Shown here piece by piece: positions 7,882-13,529 of a DNA stretch of 13,529 nt (within the stretch, counting starts at the first letter, position 1; the number at the start of each line of letters is the position of its first letter). A program made the position numbers and the translations under genes. This DNA comes from JACZSB01 sp965372015. Its GTDB lineage: Bacteria > Fidelibacterota > Marinisomatia > SCGC-AAA003-L08 > TS1B11. The stretch is taken from the NCBI GenBank assembly GCA_965372015.1, contig CBDVAP010000077.1, positions 1-13,529 of the forward strand. Reading direction: 5' to 3'. The notes beneath the pieces were generated by a model. It had not been told where the DNA came from. It worked only from the letters and a program-made list of their open reading frames with translations, and did no database searches.

Positions 7882-8592
7882 TACCAGGTACGTACTTCGG
7901 CCGTAGCGCAGCCGACTGTCTTTGTCCCAGGCCCAATCGATGGGGAATTCAACGATCACAAAGCCGGCATTTCGGGCGCTGAGGATAATTTCGAGATCGA
8001 ATAAAAAGCCTTCCAGCACACAATTCCGGTACAGAGTTTCCGCCGCATCTTTCGTGTAGAGTTTGAATCCGCATTGGGTATCAGTCAGATCCTCCGGTAG
8101 TGGCAAGATCGCGTGGGATAAGCGTTGGAAACCGATCGATAATAACCGGCGCAGCAGACTCTGCCTTTTTAATATATTGCTCTTAGGCAATTTCCGGGAA
8201 CCATGGGCAATCTGGCAGGCCCCATTTCTGATCAAATCCAGGCCCGCCATCAGGAATTCCCAAGCCACATTCCCACCACTATCAGCGAACATGATGATTT
8301 CGCCCTGAGCTTCCAGCACTCCACTGCGTACCGCAGCTCCCTTGCCGCGATGCTCCCTGTTCTCCAAAATAACCAGGTTGATATCTTCCGGTAGATGACT
8401 TTCAGTTTCCCTGGCAATATTTATTCCGTCATCAGTGCTGCCGTCGTCGGCGATGATTATTTCAGTTGTGATACCATAGCCATGACAGAATTCGGCAGCT
8501 GACCGAATATCATCCGCTATTTTGGATCCCTCGTTTAAGATGGGGATAATCAGACTGAGTGCGGGCCGGGGATCTGATTTTGTGGCTATCAT
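7831..8592 (-). CDS. Polyprenyl-phosphate glycosyltransferase, GT2 family (ALG5/DPM1-like)
   Basis: This 253-residue GT2-family enzyme resembles dolichyl-phosphate glucosyl/mannosyl transferases, which move a hexose from a nucleotide sugar to a polyprenyl phosphate on the inner face of the membrane. Motifs are IIPILNEG (15-22), DDGSTD (49-54), RGKGAAVRSG (82-91), FADSGG (102-107) at the DxD position, DTQCGFKLY (161-169), and the ALG5-like FDLEI segment (188-192) followed by EFPIDW. The metal-binding DxD is read as D-S-G, so its second acidic residue is missing. No C-terminal membrane helices are present, so it is the short soluble or peripheral type. Its product is a plausible donor for the Agl23-like protein encoded in the facing operon. 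The gene converges on ApbE and their 3' ends overlap by 51 bp. No clear Shine-Dalgarno is seen upstream. Confidence 0.88.
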   Translation of the reverse strand: MIATKSDPRPALSLIIPILNEGSKIADDIRSAAEFCHGYGITTEIIIADDGSTDDGINIARETESHLPEDINLVILENREHRGKGAAVRSGVLEAQGEIIMFADSGGNVAWEFLMAGLDLIRNGACQIAHGSRKLPKSNILKRQSLLRRLLSIGFQRLSHAILPLPEDLTDTQCGFKLYTKDAAETLYRNCVLEGFLFDLEIILSARNAGFVIVEFPIDWAWDKDSRLRYGRSTYLVLKELVFLFKTFGRSRG

Positions 8593-8737
8593 AAATAGAT
8601 GCTCAGTTAGAAATCATTGACGGCCTACGCCGGCGGTTCCCGGTCACACTCGGAAGCGGCTCCATCAAGAGCGGTGACGAATCCGTCAGCTACCGGAAGG
8701 GTCGGGTACCTATGCTTTATATCAGTTCAAGTGTAAG
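8593..8737. other. Non-coding stretch between glycosyltransferase and IS3 remnant
   Basis: No gene is supported here. It holds the upstream side of the minus-strand glycosyltransferase and probably the eroded left part of the IS3-type element. A small perfect hairpin, TGACG-AATC-CGTCA, lies at 8675-8688. No IS3 left terminal repeat matching the right end at 9341 could be found. Confidence 0.4.
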
Positions 8738-9274
8738 GTGCCGGCAAGTCTGAATCAAGACATAAACCGTAAGAGCCGCAGGATCGTGCGGCGTATTCTA
8801 ACCGACCTGGGGGACCATTTCACCGGGCAGCCCGAAGTAGCGACACCCCGCCTATGGCAGGGGGTACAGCCGCATAGTGCTGAGTTAGCGGTTATCTATC
8901 AGTATGGATACTGCATTCTGCCAGGAGGCCCTAAATGAGGCCGTTCAGGCTTACGGGTACCAGAGATATTCAATATCGATCAGGGTGCTCAGTTCACCAG
9001 TGAGGAGTTTACCGGTGTACCCAAATCGTCCAACATCCGCATCGGTATGGATGGGAAAGGGCGTTGGATGGACAATGTCTTCATCGAGAGGCTGTGGCGC
9101 AGCCTGAAGTACGAGGAGGTCTATCTCAAAGCCTACGAAACGGTGACCGAGGCCAGGTCAAGCATCAGGGAATGGATCAGGTTCTACAATCGTGAGCGTC
9201 CGCATCAATCGCTCGGCGGGCAGACACCGGAACAGGTATATTTCGGTCAGTCAATAAAGGAGTTGGCGGCCTGA
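8738..9274 (+). pseudogene. IS3-family transposase (OrfB-like), degenerate
   Basis: This is a decayed IS3-family DDE transposase. The best-preserved part, in one frame from about 8960 to 9274, contains PEIFNIDQGAQFTSEEFT (second catalytic aspartate at 8978-8980), then DNVFIERLWRSLKYEE with the catalytic glutamate at 9086-9088, and the closing FYNRERPHQSLGGQTPEQVY typical of this family. The preceding segment, MDTAFCQEALNEAVQAYG from 8904, is in a different frame, so a one-base change near 8957-8962 shifted the frame. Further upstream YSRIVLS and RLS are split by TAG at 8886-8888 where the family has tryptophan. The segment around 8840-8862 appears to have lost DNA, including the first catalytic region. 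INRKSRRIVRRI near 8765-8800 fits the N-terminal end of OrfB. OrfA is not visible. The element cannot make active transposase. Confidence 0.85.
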
Positions 9275-9327
9275 TGAACAACATGGCAGGATTACATCTA
9301 AGAATCGTAAATGGGTGTACAAGACTA

Positions 9328-9341
9328 TGGGGTTCACCTCA
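9328..9341 (+). repeat. IS3-type right terminal end
   Basis: TGGGGTTCACCTCA lies 54 bp after the transposase stop and matches the usual ending of IS3-family right terminal repeats (TGGGGTCCACCTCA type). The outer base of the element would be 9341. No matching left end was found upstream, so the element is truncated or too decayed there, and no target-site duplication can be defined. Confidence 0.55.
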
Positions 9342-9450
9342 TACAACAGAGTGACACCACACACAACAGATCATAGGAAGCCTCTTTTAAAATTAGGAAA
9401 TTCTATCTATTTATCGTAATTCATTCTGAATGTCAAATGGAATTAGGAGC

Positions 9451-9456
9451 TATAAT
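9451..9456 (+). promoter_or_regulatory. Candidate -10 box for the CxxC protein gene
   Basis: A perfect TATAAT lies 20 bp before the start codon of the small CxxC protein, in an AT-rich stretch just inside the end of the IS remnant. No good -35 hexamer at standard spacing was found, so the assignment is weak. Confidence 0.35.
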
Positions 9457-9476
9457 CTTAAGAAAGGGATGGATTC

Positions 9477-9668
9477 ATGGCCAAATGTAAATCGTGCGGT
9501 ACAGGGGGAAGTTTAGGAAACTCCGTCTGGAAATGCCCACTTTGCGATAGTGAAATCTGTCTGAGTTGCTTAGAAAGAACCGGCCAAAAGCGTGGTGGAA
9601 TTCTTGGCATGGGAGAGAGCTTCAAATGTCCAAAATGCAATGCTGATATGCAAAAAATTGCTTGGTAG
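9477..9668 (+). CDS. Small four-CxxC zinc-binding protein
   Basis: This 63-residue protein has eight cysteines in four CxxC pairs: C4/C7, C20/C23, C28/C31 and C51/C54. That is enough to bind two zinc ions. The order and spacing suit either two zinc ribbons or a cross-braced, RING/treble-clef-like fold in which pairs one and three hold one ion and pairs two and four the other. There is no signal or membrane segment, so it is cytoplasmic and could bind nucleic acid or protein. No family is recognised. The start is supported by AGGGA at 9465-9469, seven bases upstream, and a TATAAT box further up. It stands alone, just after an IS remnant and 87 bp before the first long repeat, in DNA that is more AT-rich than the operon upstream. 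Confidence 0.75.
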   Translation: MAKCKSCGTGGSLGNSVWKCPLCDSEICLSCLERTGQKRGGILGMGESFKCPKCNADMQKIAW

Positions 9669-9755
9669 GAATACCACACTATCTAAACCGTTCGGTGTCA
9701 GAGCAATGTGGAGCAAAGTGGACTGAGGATTTAAGGCGCTTAATAGGATTCATTT

Positions 9756-9907
9756 GGTCACCACTAGTCACCCTAGGTCAAATCTCTGCCCCGTTTTCCT
9801 GCCTCTTTTTGTATTTCACGACGGGGGAGCAACAGATCGAGCGCAGATTGCTCATTTATTGCACACTTGTCACCCGCTCCCGTCGATAGGCCAACGACTT
9901 TCTAAGC
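9756..9907 (+). repeat. Long direct repeat, copy 1
   Basis: This ~150-bp sequence recurs at 10761-10913 in the same orientation. The first 45 bases are identical and the whole is about 90% identical by eye, with small indels at the far end. It can fold: an inner stem GAGCAA (9827-9832) with TTGCTC (9848-9853), and an outer stem CGACGGG (9819-9825) with CCCGTCG (9879-9885). It begins 87 bp after the stop codon of the small CxxC protein gene. Confidence 0.9.
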
Positions 9908-9932
9908 CGTCGCTCTTAATAACTACCCAAAA

Positions 9933-9998
9933 ATCCAGGAGAAAACTCCTACTATTCAGGAGCCTACCAACGAAAAGAGGCGATTATCCAGGAGAAAA
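9933..9998 (+). repeat. Pair of exact 13-bp direct repeats
   Basis: ATCCAGGAGAAAA occurs at 9933-9945 and again at 9986-9998. The first copy overlaps a perfect AGGAG-AAAA-CTCCT hairpin at 9937-9950, so one copy can pair locally and the other cannot. A third, shorter CAGGAG lies between them. Role unknown. Confidence 0.55.
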
Positions 9999-10092
9999 GG
10001 TATATTATGTGGTGTATATCCTGCCCTACAAAATCACTGACCTTCAATCACCACATTTACTAACTTACTAAGTGGTCCAAACGGTGGTGGCA

Positions 10093-10117
10093 GGTCACAA
10101 CTAGTATTTATAGGTCA
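10093..10117 (+). repeat. Partial third copy of the repeat's leading 25 bp
   Basis: Over 25 bp this segment starts with GGTCAC, contains ACTAGT and ends with TAGGTCA at the same spacing as the start of both long repeats; 19 of 25 positions agree. The rest of the long repeat is absent. It lies 52 bp before the GreA-family gene. Confidence 0.6.
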
Positions 10118-10169
10118 CATACTCCCAATACTAATCGCTTTTCGTCCGGTCAATTATAGGAATTCCATT

Positions 10170-10649
10170 ATGGCGACATTGATACTGCGGGATACATACC
10201 GCTCGTTGGTGGAGGAAATGAATACTCTTGAAAAATTAATGAGAGAGAATTCATCAAGGATTAGAGATGCAGCTAGTCACGGAGATCTTCGTGAAAATGC
10301 GGAATATCACGCTGCCAAGGAGGCGCAGAGTTTAGTAATATATAAGAAACAATTGATGCAATCCCATGCGCCATTCCAGATCATCGAGAATAGTGAAATT
10401 GAAAACGACAAGGTAGGATTTGGTAATAAGGTTACAATCCATGAACAGGACACAGGAAAGGTCGAAGACTATTTCCTATTAGGCCCGATCGAATTTGAGC
10501 TGGATCTCTTTCCCTCGATCGCAACATACCATTCACCTTTTGGCCGCGCTCTATCCGGTAAAAGGATTGATGAAGATTTTTCAATTGAAATCCGAGGTAA
10601 AAAGACGAAGTACACGATTACTGCAATCGAAAAGATTTCTGCAGGCTGA
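10170..10649 (+). CDS. GreA-family transcription elongation factor (accessory-context copy)
   Basis: This 159-residue protein has the normal GreA length and layout. An N-terminal coiled coil (about residues 5-75) carries the tip motif GDLRENAEYHAAKEAQ at 38-53, including the acidic residues (D39, E42) that in GreA place a metal ion in the RNA polymerase active centre to stimulate cleavage of backtracked RNA. A C-terminal FKBP-like domain (about 80-156) shows VGFGNKVTI, then SPFGRALSGK near 122-131 as in GreA. Catalytic residues are intact, so it is probably active. The gene stands alone in AT-rich DNA, not in a housekeeping operon, and is bracketed by the two long repeats. It may be a second Gre factor or a factor with a specialised target; whether the genome has another GreA cannot be told here. 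Ribosome binding is weak: only AGGAA is seen upstream. Confidence 0.92.
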   Translation: MATLILRDTYRSLVEEMNTLEKLMRENSSRIRDAASHGDLRENAEYHAAKEAQSLVIYKKQLMQSHAPFQIIENSEIENDKVGFGNKVTIHEQDTGKVEDYFLLGPIEFELDLFPSIATYHSPFGRALSGKRIDEDFSIEIRGKKTKYTITAIEKISAG

Positions 10650-10760
10650 ACAACAGCGATATCAGAGACTGACCTACCCCCCAAAAGCTGTACCAGTTCG
10701 TAAGTTAGGATTTGGGCACAAAATGATGGTGGCAAAACATGTTTCTGTTTCATGCAGATA

Positions 10761-10913
10761 GGTCACCACTAGTCACCCTAGGTCAAATCTCTGCCCCGTT
10801 TTCCTACCTCATTTTGTATTTCACAACGGGAGAGCAACAAACTGAGCGCAGATTGCTCATTTATTGCACACTGGCCACCTGCCCCCGTCGATATCGCAAC
10901 GACCTTTCTTAGC
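10761..10913 (+). repeat. Long direct repeat, copy 2
   Basis: This is the second copy of the ~150-bp repeat, same strand, starting 1005 bp after copy 1 and 111 bp after the GreA-family stop codon. The inner stem is kept (GAGCAA 10832-10837 with TTGCTC 10853-10858). The outer stem has one mismatch compared with copy 1. Copy 2 runs directly into a hairpin-rich segment. Confidence 0.9.
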
Positions 10914-11092
10914 CCGCCAGTGGGCGGATGGGCCTGCTGGCGCACCGTAGGTCACGCGTTCGCCCCGCCATCTGCGGGGTTCAATCGCGTCCGGGGTACT
11001 GGTATCCCTGCTGGATCGGTGTGAAATGATCAACCGAAGGATGCTTCGGATGAGGCACCCGCCGTTGGCGGGATTTGCCCGCTTTCTGCGGG
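10914..11092. repeat. Cluster of five short GC-rich hairpins
   Basis: Five perfect stem-loops lie in 180 bp: CCGCC/GGCGG at 10914-10927, CCCCGC/GCGGGG at 10963-10979, CCGAAG/CTTCGG at 11034-11049, CCCGCC/GGCGGG at 11058-11072 and CCCGC/GCGGG at 11078-11092. The second and fifth share loop and flank, including TCTGCGGGGTTC. None is followed by a T-run, so they do not look like ordinary terminators. They may form a REP-like element or a structured RNA. Confidence 0.6.
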
Positions 11093-11163
11093 GTTCCGTG
11101 AACAAAACCTTGGAAGTACAGATTGTCTCGCTTAGCTTTCGGCCGCGAAGGCCAATGGCATTC

Positions 11164-11179
11164 TTATTGTTAACAATAA
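11164..11179. promoter_or_regulatory. Perfect 16-bp palindrome, candidate operator
   Basis: TTATTGTTAACAATAA is a perfect inverted repeat ending 33 bp before the lipoprotein start codon. Its position suits a dimeric repressor or activator site, but it matches no binding site I can name with confidence. Confidence 0.4.
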
Positions 11180-11212
11180 TAGACAGATAACCACAAACGA
11201 AGGAGTGAAGCC

Positions 11213-11563
11213 ATGTCTAAAAGAAAATTTGCATTAAGTAGTGTGTTTGCACTTATCACGATTTTGGCGTTAGGGTGCGCAACGGTAAATTATGTTGGGA
11301 ATTCATTCGATCCAACTACGAGCGTTGACACCTATTTTTCTGAAGATGACATAGGGAGAGAGTACACTATAATTGGACATGCAATTGGTAGCGGTGTAAT
11401 GGCCGACAATGATGTAATCCAAGCAAAATTGATCGAGGAAGCTAAGCTTAAAGGGGCAGATGCTATTTTGATTACCGGAGTAGGTAGGTCAAACGTGACC
11501 ACTGGTCCTAACTCCAGCGCGCCCGAAAACCAAATAAGCGCATCGTTCCTGAAATATAAATAG
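11213..11563 (+). CDS. Small predicted lipoprotein, function unknown
   Basis: This 116-residue protein has a lipoprotein signal: positively charged MSKRK, a hydrophobic stretch, and a lipobox ending A19-L20-G21-C22, so it should be lipid-anchored outside the cytoplasmic membrane. The mature part is about 95 residues with YFSEDDIGREYTIIG (41-55) and AKLIEEAKLKGADAILITG (71-89). The latter is a helix-then-strand pattern seen in several small envelope lipoproteins of unknown role. I do not recognise a family. The start is well supported by AAGGAG at 11200-11205, seven bases upstream. A perfect palindrome just upstream suggests regulated expression. It appears monocistronic: the next gene starts 127 bp later behind its own ribosome binding site. 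Confidence 0.8.
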   Translation: MSKRKFALSSVFALITILALGCATVNYVGNSFDPTTSVDTYFSEDDIGREYTIIGHAIGSGVMADNDVIQAKLIEEAKLKGADAILITGVGRSNVTTGPNSSAPENQISASFLKYK

Positions 11564-11690
11564 CTTAACAGAACAGTTGCCAACCGCCGGATGGCCGTGC
11601 TCTTGGAGCTGACTGAGCGTACGCATGCCGATGGGATGGAGGCTTCGTCTTCCCGTTATAGAGTTTTGCCAAATCATAAGGGATCTATCC

Positions 11691-12185
11691 ATGCTGAAAA
11701 ATAGAATAAGTGCCATCGTCGCCCTAATCTTAGTTGCATCCCTGCCAACCATTTCATCTGCCCAAGGCACGGGCCTCACCCGAAAGGAAGTACTGAGAAA
11801 TCCACTCATGTCGGCGTCGGTGAGTGTTATTACAGCGAACTCAATCGGGTTCCTCGATAGCACCGATCTCGCTAATGCACAACTGCCTTGGTGGATGCCT
11901 ACCATCATTGGGACTCAGCATCTGCCCATGTATAAGGTCAATCCCGGGCTGGCGAAGAAATATTCGATTGCTGAAGGCATCTTCCTTGGCACGCATTATG
12001 CCACTCGGAATCAGTATACATTTACCAAAACCGCCGTCAATCTATATATGATGACGGCCTGGTACTCCTCCTATCATATGTATAAGATCAATCGCAATAA
12101 TGCGGAGCCGGGTGTCTATACAGATGATTGGATAGGTTATAGCCTGAAAGAGCTCGCAATGGCGCCCATCCAGTTAAAAAGTTGA
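11691..12185 (+). CDS. Exported/membrane protein coupled (possibly by frameshift) to CPBP protease
   Basis: This 164-residue protein starts at ATG 11691, chosen over an upstream in-frame ATG at 11625 because AAGGGA lies seven bases before it and it begins directly with a signal sequence (MLKNR plus a hydrophobic core, likely cut near ISSA-QG). The mature part has weakly hydrophobic segments and aromatic-rich stretches such as WWMPTIIG and YMMTAWYSSYHMYKINR, then PGVYTDDW. I cannot name a family; the YSSYHMYK segment resembles small membrane proteins of unknown function. Its stop TGA (12183-12185) overlaps the TTG start of the protease gene, which lies in the -1 frame. The junction sits at an A5 run (12176-12180). 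The two frames may encode one protein joined by frameshift, or two coupled proteins. Confidence 0.7.
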   Translation: MLKNRISAIVALILVASLPTISSAQGTGLTRKEVLRNPLMSASVSVITANSIGFLDSTDLANAQLPWWMPTIIGTQHLPMYKVNPGLAKKYSIAEGIFLGTHYATRNQYTFTKTAVNLYMMTAWYSSYHMYKINRNNAEPGVYTDDWIGYSLKELAMAPIQLKS

Positions 12186-12745
12186 TACGGCCCTTGTTCC
12201 TAATTCCAGTCGGGCTCATAGCGTGGAGTCAGTTGGTACAAATTAGCGATTCTGAAACTTCAATTCTTAAGACAAAGAAGGCATACATCGATGGGAAGGA
12301 GTATTCCGTTGGCGCAGGCCTCGCTATGGTGACGGCAAATAATGCTCTGCACTATCTTGCCACAGGTATCGGTGAAGAAGTGTTATACCGAGGAGTGGTC
12401 TATGAGGAGCTGAAAACCACTTTTGGATCGCGACGGGCGAAGTTGTACGATTTCTTTCTCTTCCCCGCTATCCATATACCAATGGACCTTGCCGCCGGAA
12501 AAAGTGATCTAATTGTGGGCAATTTCATCAATCGCGGGATCGCTACGGTGCTGTTTGATTATGCCTACGATCGAGGTGGCCTTCCCCTGGCTGTGTCGCT
12601 GCACACGTGGTTCAATTTTATCAATTTCACAACCAACTGGATGAGAGATGGCGGAGTACCTGATATCAACGCTGTGGACGATACAGGTACCCCGGCTTTG
12701 GTATCAGCGGCACCGGTCATGATCCGTTACACCTGGCAATTTTAG
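12182..12745 (+). CDS. CPBP-family intramembrane metalloprotease
   Basis: This 187-residue membrane protein carries the three motifs of the CPBP (CAAX protease/bacteriocin-processing, Abi) family: EEVLYR with E65, E66 and R70; FPAIH with H98; and HTWFN with H141 and N145. These residues form the active site within the membrane. In bacteria such proteases process peptides, act in bacteriocin immunity or have unknown substrates. The protein is near the short end of the family. The only start is a TTG overlapping the previous gene's stop (TTGA), with no Shine-Dalgarno of its own, so translation depends on the upstream gene, by coupling or by -1 frameshifting. Its first residues, MIRPLFLIPVGLIA, read smoothly on from the upstream protein's end, which supports a single ancestral frame. 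Confidence 0.85.
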   Translation: MIRPLFLIPVGLIAWSQLVQISDSETSILKTKKAYIDGKEYSVGAGLAMVTANNALHYLATGIGEEVLYRGVVYEELKTTFGSRRAKLYDFFLFPAIHIPMDLAAGKSDLIVGNFINRGIATVLFDYAYDRGGLPLAVSLHTWFNFINFTTNWMRDGGVPDINAVDDTGTPALVSAAPVMIRYTWQF

Positions 12746-12813
12746 GCCGCTGATGATAACCCAATAGCGGTAATGTTCTCAAAACCAATACCGACATGTG
12801 GCAGGAGACGAAC

Positions 12814-13529
12814 ATGAGATTATCCATAGTAGCAGCGGTTATTGTCATAATAACGATGCCAATTCTACCACAGGGATCGGCCAGCCATGTTGAATCGGTC
12901 GCGCGCGCAGCTCTTCCCATCGCCGCCCAGCGTTGGCTGGACAGAGCCCTTCCCCCGGACCTTGATCTTCCATCAAGCGTCCAAATTGAATAAGTAGGCG
13001 CCTTGGAGATTCGCGGCAAATGGATACCTTTCAAGGCCAGCGGTGTCTACAGCGCGTCTCCGCTTTCATTCAACTGGCGGGCCAGGCTACGCTTGATGCC
13101 TTTATTCGTAATCGTTGCTGAGGATGGCCACTTGGACGGCCAGGGCTGGGGTAGCGCCCGGCTGTGGGGACTGATCCCTATGATGAAAACGCGCACTGAC
13201 CCAGAGGTCTTGACCAGCCAACTGGTGCGTAATCTGGGCGAGTTGAACTGGCTGCCTGAATTAGCACTTTCCAGCCCGGAGTTGGCCTGGAGCGACGCTG
13301 GCGAAAATGCTTTTGAGATCCGCAGCCGTGCTGGAGAAGTAGAAGTGATGGTCCGCTTTGAAGTAAACGATCAGGGCGATATTGTTCGCGCTTACTCTCC
13401 CTCGCGCCTATACGAGGTTCCCGGCGAGGGATATGCTGAGGCGCCATGGTACTACGAGTTCACCGATCACCGCGACTTCGGCGGAGTACGGATCCCGGCG
13501 GCAGCCGTCGCTACGTTTGAGAAAAGCGA
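12814..13529 (+). pseudogene. Exported DUF6544/DUF6920-like protein interrupted by in-frame TAA (3' end outside window)
   Basis: The frame starts at ATG 12814, chosen because AGGAG at 12803-12807 lies six bases upstream; an earlier in-frame ATG at 12796 lacks a site. It opens with a signal-like MRLSIVAAVIVIITM and gives 59 residues to a TAA at 12991-12993. The same frame then stays open for another 178 codons to the window end and clearly encodes protein: GKWIPFKASGVYSA, FNWRARLRLMPL, DGQGWGSARLWGLIPM, LGELNWLPEL, VMVRFEVNDQGDIVRAYSP and FTDHRDFGGVRIP. This order resembles proteins annotated DUF6544 or DUF6920, of unknown function, whose single domain spans the interruption. A CAA or GAA to TAA change, or a base-calling error, would explain it. 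No convincing restart codon lies after the stop, so a two-gene reading is unlikely. Family assignment is from recall and moderate. Confidence 0.7.

Larger units (their letters stand above)
9669..10169. other. 500-bp non-coding stretch with repeats
   Basis: I see no credible gene here; open frames lack ribosome binding sites and any recognisable protein. The stretch holds the first long direct repeat (9756-9907), a small hairpin AGGAG-AAAA-CTCCT at 9937-9950, an exact 13-bp repeat at 9933-9945 and 9986-9998, and a 25-bp partial relative of the long repeat's first end at 10093-10117. Confidence 0.6.
10650..11212. other. 560-bp non-coding stretch with repeat and hairpins
   Basis: No protein gene is supported. 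The left part, to about 10760, has no recognisable feature. It is followed by copy 2 of the long repeat (10761-10913), a run of GC-rich hairpins (10914-11092), another hairpin at 11136-11151, and a perfect palindrome at 11164-11179 just before the lipoprotein gene. Confidence 0.6.

Noticed and set aside
9047..9274. A separate small intact gene
   Set aside because: It is the C-terminal end of the IS3 transposase, continuous in frame with upstream catalytic sequence, not an independent gene.
9754..10071. Open frame of about 105 codons across the first long repeat
   Set aside because: It covers repeat DNA, has no ribosome binding site, and its translation looks like no protein; the composition is that of non-coding DNA.
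9756..10913. Integron attC sites
   Set aside because: The layout is cassette-like, but I could not find paired RYYYAAC and GTTRRRY core sites at the repeat ends, and no integrase is in the window.
9756..10913. CRISPR array
   Set aside because: There are only two long copies a kilobase apart with a gene between them, not short evenly spaced repeats.
10857..11105. Minus-strand open frame over the hairpin cluster
   Set aside because: It arises from GC-rich hairpins and repeat sequence, and lacks a ribosome binding site or recognisable protein.
11625..11690. Earlier ATG for the exported protein upstream of the protease
   Set aside because: It would put 22 residues before a good signal sequence and lacks a ribosome site; the ATG at 11691 has AAGGGA at proper spacing.
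12747..12770. Terminator after the protease gene (CCGCT/AGCGG)
   Set aside because: The stem is five bases with a 14-base loop and no T-run, so it is no better than chance.

Overview
The window comes from a bacterium of roughly balanced to moderately high GC. Its gene types are Tat-exported Gfo/Idh/MocA oxidoreductases, a seven-heme c-type cytochrome, an Agl23-type membrane glycosyltransferase, and a CPBP protease paired with a small exported protein. This mix is typical of uncultivated environmental bacteria, for example FCB-group or planctomycete-like lineages (KSB1, Marinimicrobia and relatives). That placement is inferred from gene content only and is weak. No rRNA, tRNA or CRISPR array is visible.

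Region 1 (1-1907) holds the C-terminal part of one Gfo/Idh/MocA oxidoreductase, then a complete Tat-exported paralogue, both on the plus strand. Region 2 (1981-7881) is a compact plus-strand operon: a membrane-anchored heptaheme cytochrome c, a five-helix membrane protein with two membrane histidines (possible b-type cytochrome), an exported discoidin-like protein, an Agl23/TIGR03663-type GT-C membrane protein, and an ApbE-type flavin transferase. Stop and start codons share one base at two of the junctions. A minus-strand polyprenyl-phosphate glycosyltransferase (ALG5/DPM1 type) converges on ApbE with a 51-bp overlap. I read region 2 as a locus joining extracytoplasmic electron transfer to lipid-linked sugar transfer. 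No acceptor with a recognisable flavinylation motif is visible.

Region 3 (about 8600-9341) is a decayed IS3-family transposase with an amber codon, a frameshift and an apparent internal deletion; only its right end is recognisable. Region 4 (9342-11212) is more AT-rich accessory DNA. It has a 63-residue protein with four CxxC pairs, a complete GreA-family factor, two copies of a roughly 150-bp direct repeat (about 90% identical), a third partial copy, and a cluster of GC-rich hairpins. Each long repeat lies 87-111 bp after a gene, giving a gene-repeat-gene-repeat layout that resembles cassettes, but no integrase is present.

Region 5 (11213-13529) has a small lipoprotein behind a 16-bp perfect palindrome. 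Next comes an exported/membrane protein whose end overlaps, in the -1 frame, a CPBP intramembrane protease. The last gene is exported, runs off the window and is interrupted by an in-frame TAA; it resembles the DUF6544/DUF6920 type.
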